From Dissophora ornata (Eukaryota > Mortierellomycota > Mortierellomycetes > Mortierellales > Mortierellaceae), in the NCBI GenBank assembly GCA_025201705.1, contig MU616619.1, positions 1-64,000 on the forward strand: a stretch of DNA of 64,000 bases, in the 5' to 3' direction. The position numbers were made by a program, and so were the translations under genes. Numbering within the stretch: the stretch's first letter is position 1; the number at the start of each line of letters is the position of its first letter. Positions 56,181-64,000 of this stretch are shown in pieces. The notes below the pieces were generated by a model. It saw only the letters and a program-made list of their open reading frames with translations. It did no database searches and was not told the DNA's origin.

Positions 56181-59100
56181 TCATCGGCGAGCACGGCGAC
56201 GACCTCCACCGCCACCTCCGTTACCGCCACCTCCGTTACCGCCACCTCCGTTACCGCCACCTCCGTTACCGCCACCTCCGTTACCGCCACCGCCACTGCC
56301 CCGGCCATGGCCAGTGTTAAGGGGGCCATCCCTTGATCGGGTCGAGTCTCCACGGCGATCGCGTCTCGAGTCCTCCTCAGCAGCCCTCGATGTCGAAATT
56401 CCCATCTCGAGCGCCCCACCGTTCCCTGACGATCTGGAGCGCAGAGAACTCGTCGTCAGGCCAACCTCTGCAAGAGAGTTGGGCGGTACTGACTCATGGT
56501 CGCGCTCTCGCTCGCTTTCTCGGCGCCCGCCGCCAGAAGTTGGTGAGCTGCTTGTACTGGGGAAAGGCGAAGCCAATGGGCTTTCGTTGTCCGTCGGTCG
56601 ATTCAACTTGATTCTCTTTGGTCCTGGAGGCGTGATCGGTGGTGCAAAGGACGATGTTGTGGCGGTTGGGGTGCTTGCATTCACAGGCGCTGATGACAGA
56701 GGAGACGAAGACGACGGTGCTGAAAGACTCAAATCTGCTCGAGCTGGTGGCGGCATCGTCGCAGCGTCAGCATTTGATGTGTCAGCAGCAAAAGTCGAGG
56801 GTGTGGACACGTCCCTGGATCGCTCCCTCGAAGACGGCTCTCGAGGCTCATCCGGTTCAACATGTCGCTTACGACCCGAGGTCGAACTCCTGGGACCTTC
56901 CTCTTTAGCTGCGTCCACTGCTGGGTCTTCACGACGACGCTTCGACTCTCTTTCTCGGTCTCGATCTCGGCCTCTTTCTCGGTCAGGACTGGTATTTCGG
57001 CTATCTCTTCCGCGCTTTCGGTCACCAGAATCTGCTACACGATCGGATCGACTCTGCGAGTCCCTGGCCGACTTGCGCCCATCATTCCTTCGGCTGTTCT
57101 GAGATCCATCATCGCGATCGCGGCCATCTGCTCTACTCTTATCATCACTCTGTCTTGGTGGTGAGGTCCTGCTTCGGCTGCCTTGACTCTGCGCAACTTC
57201 GTCCCGATCGCGGCCATCTGCCTTATTCTTGTCTTCACCTCGTCTTGGGGACGAGCCTCTAGTTCGGTTAGCTGGTACAATATCCTCCCGATCCTTGTGG
57301 GTCTCCCTGCGATCAGATGAACGTCGGTCCTGATCCCGAGAGCTTGCTTCCAATCTTTGTCGGTCTCTGCGACCCTCTTTTCCATCCTTCGTCTCTTCTC
57401 GGCCAATATCTCTAGGATCCTTTGGAGCAGAAAGAAGCCTAGGCTCCCTGCTTTCGCGCGGCTCCCGGGGTTCGCGCACGCCCCGAATATCTCTCGAGTC
57501 CGTTGCATCCCGTCCGTCACGCACTTCTCGTCCATCGCGTGGCAATGTCTCGCGTCCGTCGCGCTGCTCTCGTCCATCGCGCGATTCTCGTCCGTCACGA
57601 GTGTCTCGATTAGGGCCTGTTCCAGACCTGGCATCACGAGTGTCGCGTCCATCACGGCTATCATTGCGAACTAGAAGATCCCGGGGATCTCTATCACGAG
57701 GATCTCTGGGCGCGGAGTCCCTCAGTTCCTTGCTTCTCGCTGCTGCGATATCTCGAGGATCACGGAGATCTCGGGAATCTCGATCTCGATCTCGAAGATC
57801 GCGAGGTTCGCGACGGTCACGCATATCGGGCGACATGGTAGATGAACTCTTCAGCTCCCCACGCGGTTCGCGGTCCCCGCCTTCTGCAAGTTCTCGTCTA
57901 GACGCTTCTCGAAGTCCATCTCTGGGTAAGTCTCTTGATCCATCCCCCCTAGCACCTTCTTTAGTAGCATCTCTCGCACCCTCCCTTGTTCCATCCCTGA
58001 CTCCCTCTCTGGGGCCGTCTCTAGTGACATCTCTGTTAACGTCTCTGGTCACATCTCTGGTGACATCTCTGGTGACATCTCTGGCGACATCTCTGGCGAC
58101 ATCTCTGGTGACATCTCTGGTACTGTCCCTGCCAGCTTCACGCTTGGAATCTCTGATTGGATCCTTGGCATCTTGCGACTCACGTGGGGTGGATCCACTC
58201 TTCAAGGAAATCACGAGAAGCTCTGGAGGTTTGTCGTTGCGTGGCTGGCTAGCCGGCGGCATGTCCCTATCTCTTGATGGAAGGTCGCGCGCATCTCTAG
58301 CGGAAGAGGAGGGAGCATGCTCGTGTCGGCCTTCATAAACTGGCGTTCCCGGCTTTGGTGGCAATGGCACGACATTTCTTCTTCCCACAGCACCAGGAGA
58401 CACTGTCCCTCCAATGCGGGAGTCCTTCACAGAGGAGACCCGATCTTTTACGCCTTGAGGAGAAGCAAAGCCCGAGATAGATGATGAAGAACGTCCGCTT
58501 CTGCATGTTGAATAAAAAAGCCATACTTTTGGTGAGTAAAGGTTGCTAGAACACGATTTTTATGATTGATAGTCATCTTACTGTGGTGTTGAAAACCTTA
58601 CCCCCTGTCGTCAACATCCCTCGAATCATTCCTTGAGTCTTGCTGTCTGACTGAATCCGCTCTTGGTTGAGTTGGGACAGATCGACTGGAATTTCCTGAA
58701 GCAGGTTCTCTGTCCCTTGCAGAGTCCTGGAGGGCGCCATTGCTAGGAGCCGTCGCTTTAGTCTCCGGAGCTCTGTGGATATGGAACAGCGCGACTGGCA
58801 CCCATGAATTGCTATCCTGCGCCTTCTTCAGGTGGCCCAAGTAAGCGTTTGCCAAGAGTTTCAAATCATCTCTTTCTTCATTGGAGGCGATATTCTGGAA
58901 AATCACGTTAAGTCGGAGTCCTACGACCGACAAAGCTGGATAGCATGACATCATCTCTCGAAGGATTATGGTAGTGTTTTTCATCCGCATGTATTCTCCA
59001 GACTCGAGCGCTAAGGCGAAAGTCTTGTGCAAGGCAACACAAAAAAAAATCGTGAACGATTATTTTCATGTTCATATAAATTATATAAAATTTCTTTTAA

Positions 59101-62100
59101 AGAAATGGACATGTGTTAATTACCTTGTACAATCTTGTGTGCCACTTGTAAATGGCGTGTCGGAAATCCTCAAAATTCAAGAGATCCTCCTCATTGATCT
59201 TGCCGTCAGGACCTGGCGAGTTCCATTTGCTTTGGAATCCGGGTAAATAGGAGCCTCGGCCTTCCTTTTCGTAAAGAGTGCGGCTTCCATGCCATCGTGC
59301 AAGAAACGTCAAGATCTCACAGAGGAATCGACCATACATCTTGGCTTCGTTCTCAGAGAGGAGGAAAATAACTCGGTCTACCTCGACCATAATCTACCAC
59401 AGTCATTAGAAGGACAGAGTTAGGGCTAGTTTGGCAAAGTCTACGGGTACAATCACCCAAAATGGCTTGCTTGGCAATTGTTGCATACTTTGTCGTAGAG
59501 CCTCAATGTTGAAAAGTTGAAGGTGCCAATGGAGTGCATGACCTGGATAAACTTTGCGCAGAATGTCGCATCCAGGGCGGAAAGAATGGCTCTAGGATGA
59601 ATGCAGTACTGGATAACTTGGCTCACTAAGTCTGGGCGCTCCATGTCCACTAAAATGAACAAAGATCCATTGTTTAGTATCTTGACATGACGTGCCACGA
59701 CAGAACACCAGTGTTATCATATGTAATGGGGCTTACAGCCTTGGAACCAGTGCTGCTTCTCACGGTTGAGTCGTTCCATGACACTCCTCTGATTGTCAAG
59801 TTGATTGATCATCTCCTTCTCGAGTCTCTGAGCAGCAATTTTGAGACGCTCGCGTTCCCTGCTCCGTTTGGCCTGGGTGTTGGGATTGTATGTCGATCGG
59901 TCCTTATCCATGACATTCATTGAATTTCTCAATTTAGCAATCTCGATCTTGTACTGCTCCACAGGGACATAAATGTCGTACAGGGTCAGCTGCCAGAAAG
60001 TGATGTAGAACTCGGGCTTCATTCCACGCCATGCCCGAGCCGGAAGAATTTCATGGACCTCAGCAGCAATGGGTCTCAAGCACGGTAACCACACATCATC
60101 GTCCGATCTGGCAATCGAGCTTTTGGTGTCCCCATCATCGACTCCCATGCCTCCGGTACTCTTGGGATGGTTGCCGATAGCCGTCTTGTCCTCCGCCTTG
60201 GATTTCACTAGCTGTTGCTCCGTCTAAGGTATTATGAAAAGACAAAAACCAGAATCAATACAGTTCCGTATCCAGCGACAAAGCCATTCTCCAATGAATC
60301 GCCGTTCTCGTTCTTGATTTCGTACTCGCGCTAACTCTTGCAACTTTGGTCGGGCAATGAACATTGCGATGGCAGGCTCAATCTTGTATTTGTCGCAGAG
60401 ATCAGTGAGCGAAGGAACAAGACGAGGGTATTCTTCTTGAAGATTAGAAGAGAGGAAGTCCATAAACTGAATCAGCGTGGCATGTGCTTGATCGGACATG
60501 TTGCTCAGAAGCTTTAGAAAAGGGATCTCGGGGCTCTGGAAGACGCAATCCTGTCTGTGTTGCGACAGTAGCACCAAGAATTGGCTTGCGATATTGTCGT
60601 GTAGCATGGCGTGCTGAAGGCGTACACAACTCTTCCCGTTCTTTTTCATGACGGCGCCAGTGACGCTTCCAGTGAGTACTTCGTGCTTGAGCGATTCGCC
60701 TCCCGCCATCGCAAGCAGTTGCGAAGGATTCAGGTTGCTCCAATCCTCCACCCCACCCATTTTTGATAGCAACTCCCGCAGTACCACCAAGTCGTGCGGG
60801 TTGTCCATTCGCAGTTGATTGACGATGTACTGTAGGATGCCGCTGAGATCGGCCGAGGTGTATTTTCTGTACAAGTTGCCACAGAATGAGGCAAGAGCTA
60901 GGAGGCACAAGAGATGCTGTCAGGTTCCGGTCCTTTTTTGTGTTCACCGGAATACAATAAGATCAACAACTTACTGTTCATCCATTTTGCGGCAGACGTG
61001 CCATCCTCCTGGACTTTACTCCGTGTCTTCTTTGACAGTGATTCCAACAGGGTATAGCCGAGAACATCGTAACCGAACTCAGTTAGGTACTTGCAGGCAT
61101 CCACCAGCGGCTGAACCATGTTGTCATAGCCACCTTCCAGCTGCCTCGTGGCTGCTGCAAATACGATCAAGGGATTCGAATGTGCAAGTTTGGCAAACAT
61201 GCGTCCATATTGCTTGGCGTCCTCTTTGTTAATCCTACGCATCACGCCTTTTGCCTCTTTCTCGGTCTCTGCAGTCGCTACGGACACCTCAGGGTACCGT
61301 TTGGGCGTCTCAGTTTTCCATTCTCCATAGAGTCCGAACCTTGTTTCATACGGCAGACCTTTCAAAACCTTCCACACCTCATTCACGATTCCTATTCAGT
61401 CAAAGTTAACATCAAGCCGTCGGCACTCAATCAATGATCACAAAATCCTTCATACTGGTGAATCAATTCTGACGGTCGCCTCAAGCACATACCAGTATTG
61501 GAATTGATGACAGACACGGTCGGTAGGATAAAGGCTCTTGTCATGTCAATCCATGCAGCCTCAACCTTATCCTTCTCTGATTTAAGATCCCTCAGTCTGA
61601 TATCCTCCATGTCTGACCCATCTCCTTGAATATCGCTCGAGCTGTTCGTGAGCTCGAGCAGTTTGATATCGAGGCAAAGCCGATTTAAAGCTCCTGCGCC
61701 GATCCGGCAGAGCTTGGCAACGAGGCTCGTGTCACGATGGATACGCACGCCGACCACATTTAACAGTGGGTAAACAAACTCAATAACCTCCTGCACATTT
61801 TGGCACCGAACGAGGTTGTCCTTCCAATCGGGATAAAAGAATTCATAGCGTTGCGTCCCAGTAGCAGGCGGGAGATCCGGACTTAAAATGCGGTCTGTCT
61901 TCACTTCCTGATCTGCAGGCGTCGCTGGGTAACGATACGCAAAGTCGGTGCGCTTCGCCAATTCCGGGTGGAGCGTCGTGGGTGAGAAGGGAGAATACAC
62001 GTCCTGAATCATTACGTGGATTAAACGGCATATTAGATCCGCCACCTCTGGATGAGACGCCGTCATCTGCGAGCACCTAACTAAAAAGAATAAGGCGTGG

Positions 62101-64000
62101 TCCACGTCGCCGATGGACAAAAGCGCGTTCACGATCCCGACCTTCTGATTCGGAATGGGCAGCTCAATTATATTGCTAGTATCGATCGTCTGTGCCATGG
62201 TCTCATCTTTGACGTCGTCACTCGTCGTCGCTCCTGGTGTGTCATCGATTAATGCGCCTGCCATCTACATAGTGAACGTAGTCAGAATTCTGAAGAGAGC
62301 AAACTCGTGGCACTGAATTACGGAAAAGGAACCAGAAGAACGCCCTTACCGCCAAAGGGTTATTTTGAAATCCCATAGCCTTCTCTTTCATGCTGTCTTC
62401 AAATGCCTTGTACTCTGAATCCATGTCTTCGTCAGATAGGGAGAGCTGTTTTCGATTTCGTTGAGGATATGTTAGTGCTATGCGATAGACATGGATCGGT
62501 TGCTGTCGAGACTTGTGTCCTTTATATTGCTTACGTATGGGTAAAGATCCTCGATGTCTACAATGGAGTGTCTGATTAACAGAGCTGAGACTGTGTACCA
62601 CTCGAGTGGTGTCCTGTCACGTTTTTCGGGACGCTAAACACCAACGACAATGGGATATTGCAAAAGATATGCATGATCGGATCAGCTGGGTTCACCGTGG
62701 ACGTTGAAGAGCGGTCAAATTGGAGCTACAACGACACCTACCTGAAAATCTTGGAATTTGAAACCGAGGAGGTGCGCACAGGCACCTTTCTGTACTGCAT
62801 ATTCGAGATCTGTCGACCGAGCATCCCATGGGGACTGTCGTAGGAGCTCCAGAAAGAACCGATAGTGTGTCACAATGTTGGCGGAAAATATATCCAGCGC
62901 AATGTCCAATACACGATTTGGGTCCAGATCAAAGTGTGCTGGTGTTTAAACAACATCGTTAGCCTCCAAGATTTATGGTAAACTGCGACGTGCACCGCTG
63001 TTTAAAGCTGAATATGCTTACCGATAAGTGACATGACGTTTTCTAAAACGGAGGTGGCTTTATACGCAGTGGCAGAAGGATTCTCATCGTCGGCTGTCCC
63101 ACTCGACAACTCTGTGATCAGTTTGGAGTATCCTTCAGACTCTTCTCGCAACAGATTGTATTTCTGCTGCTTGTATCTATTTCGATGAAAACGATGTCAC
63201 GGCCCCCGATGGAGGCGGAAAAGGAAATATGGGTTCGCGGGGTGAGTTTCCTGCTCCTGCGATCTGCCAAAGCCACGGCGCAACTTCCGCTTCCCAAGTC
63301 ACAGCCTCAGCAACGTGCCACCCTTTTCTAGATGATATCTTTGGAGTGGCTTGAGACATCCATGTTGACTTTTGTTGACAAAGGCTGACTTACGACTGAG
63401 CAGTGTTGATGCGGACAACGCGCTTCCGGAACAGAGGCCCATTTACTATGAGACCAACTTTTTCGAGCATTTCAATTTCCCAGCGCTCCCTCATCATGTT
63501 TTCCGGGATAAAGTGTTGTGCCTGAGATGCGGCAAGGAAGTGAGGAAAAAAAGAGAGGCATCCAAGTTAATATATGAGCGATATCGATTCTGTCGGCCGT
63601 AGTAAAAGAATGACATTATCCTTCTTACAATCAGGGCTTTGGCAAGCTGGAAGAGGCTATCGTGCCGTTGGGGAGCACATGTCTCGAACTCGACGTCAAT
63701 GACCCACATCATATCGACAATAATGGTCGGTACGTCAATAGGACCTGCTCCTGTATTCCGGCTAGACAGTTTGGAGAGAAAGGATGCTGCTTCCGTTGCG
63801 GAAATATCATTATCGAGAGCTGCGTAGAGCACCGCCTGAATGATTGGCACCACAGGATGAATAACAACGCCCGAGGCGGTGTTGAGTATTTCCGTCGCGT
63901 CATTCAGTCTGTTGATAGGATTATGTAGCTTAGTTAGTCAAAGGTCGGACGATGATGGCAAGGATTGCAGCAGCAGCAGTGGCATCTTCTCAACGCGTAC
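56181..64000 (-). CDS. THO2: THO complex subunit 2 (THO2/THOC2), 5' end outside window
   Basis: Largest THO/TREX subunit, coupling transcription to mRNA export and preventing R-loops. Many short exons on the minus strand run from the right edge to 56181; only the main borders were traced. Identifiable THO2 blocks: [167 protein letters not shown] and [14 protein letters not shown]. The last exon (about 56181..58503) encodes a 770-residue disordered tail of RD, RE and SR dipeptides ending in Gly/Asn repeats and a basic RRRARR. Tail length is extreme for the family. The N-terminus, beyond 63910, is probably partly outside the window. The stop lies 272 bp upstream of the DET1 start codon. Confidence 0.9.
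56205..56295. repeat. 15-bp coding minisatellite (GGGGN)
   Basis: Five near-identical 15-bp units (CCGCCACCTCCGTTA on the plus strand) inside the final exon of THO2, encoding GGGGN repeats. Confidence 0.95.
58015..58135. repeat. 12-bp coding minisatellite (RDVT)
   Basis: About nine or ten units of the type GTGACATCTCTG on the plus strand, in the THO2 tail, encoding [12 protein letters not shown] repeats on the minus strand. Copies differ at one or two bases, so slippage and drift both acted. Confidence 0.93.

Noticed and set aside
56041..57102. 353-codon plus-strand Pro-rich frame, and 57601-58338 Ser-rich frame
   Set aside because: Antisense readings of the repetitive THO2 tail.

Overview
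The window is nuclear DNA of a filamentous fungus. Genes carry many short GT-AG introns (about 50-120 bp), and the products are fungal or eukaryotic housekeeping proteins. The gene set suggests an early-diverging lineage, most likely Mortierellomycota: a plasma-membrane H+-ATPase, a CreA/Mig1-type regulator, Rheb, a DET1 homologue, a geometry of Fanzor-like repeats and an intein-type endonuclease relic. The lineage is an inference from gene content and style, not from a phylogenetic marker. There are no rRNA genes, and I recognised no tRNA or CRISPR array.

Layout. 1-10 kb: ML-domain lipid-binding secreted protein (-), an adhesin-like/DUF4097-style protein (-), the microtubule bundler Ase1/PRC1 (-), and a TMS1/SERINC membrane protein (+). 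10-15 kb is a gene-poor stretch holding a 100-bp tandem duplication. 15-23 kb: PMA1-type H+-ATPase (+), CreA/Mig1-type zinc-finger factor (+), ribosomal protein eL29 (-). 23.6-27.9 kb is an island of broken genes: two head-to-head, N-terminally truncated Fanzor (eukaryotic TnpB-like) copies, a nuclease-like relic, and fragments of unknown proteins.

28-39 kb: F-box/TPR-like/EF-hand protein (+), YEATS protein Yaf9 (-), aldehyde dehydrogenase (+), GAPDH (-), exosome helicase Mtr4 (-). 39-41 kb: a small unknown gene (-) and a frameshifted LAGLIDADG intein-type endonuclease relic (+). 42-52 kb: transglutaminase-like protein (+), Rheb GTPase (-), an RS-rich protein (+), HAD hydrolase (-), Rpf2 (-), a polyQ-tailed HVA22/REEP protein (+). 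52-64 kb: Emi1-like (-), DET1 (-), THO2 (-, running off the right edge).

Functional threads: RNA processing and ribosome assembly are strongly represented (Mtr4, Rpf2, eL29, THO2, RS-rich protein), with growth and energy genes (PMA1, GAPDH, Rheb, CreA-like). These genes are not an operon; neighbours share short divergent promoters (Yaf9/ALDH, Rheb/RS protein, Rpf2/REEP) or converge tail to tail. Most exon models below were built by hand from splice-site and reading-frame continuity, and for many the phases close exactly. The most unusual material is the Fanzor island, the isolated intein-type endonuclease, and a full-length fungal DET1.
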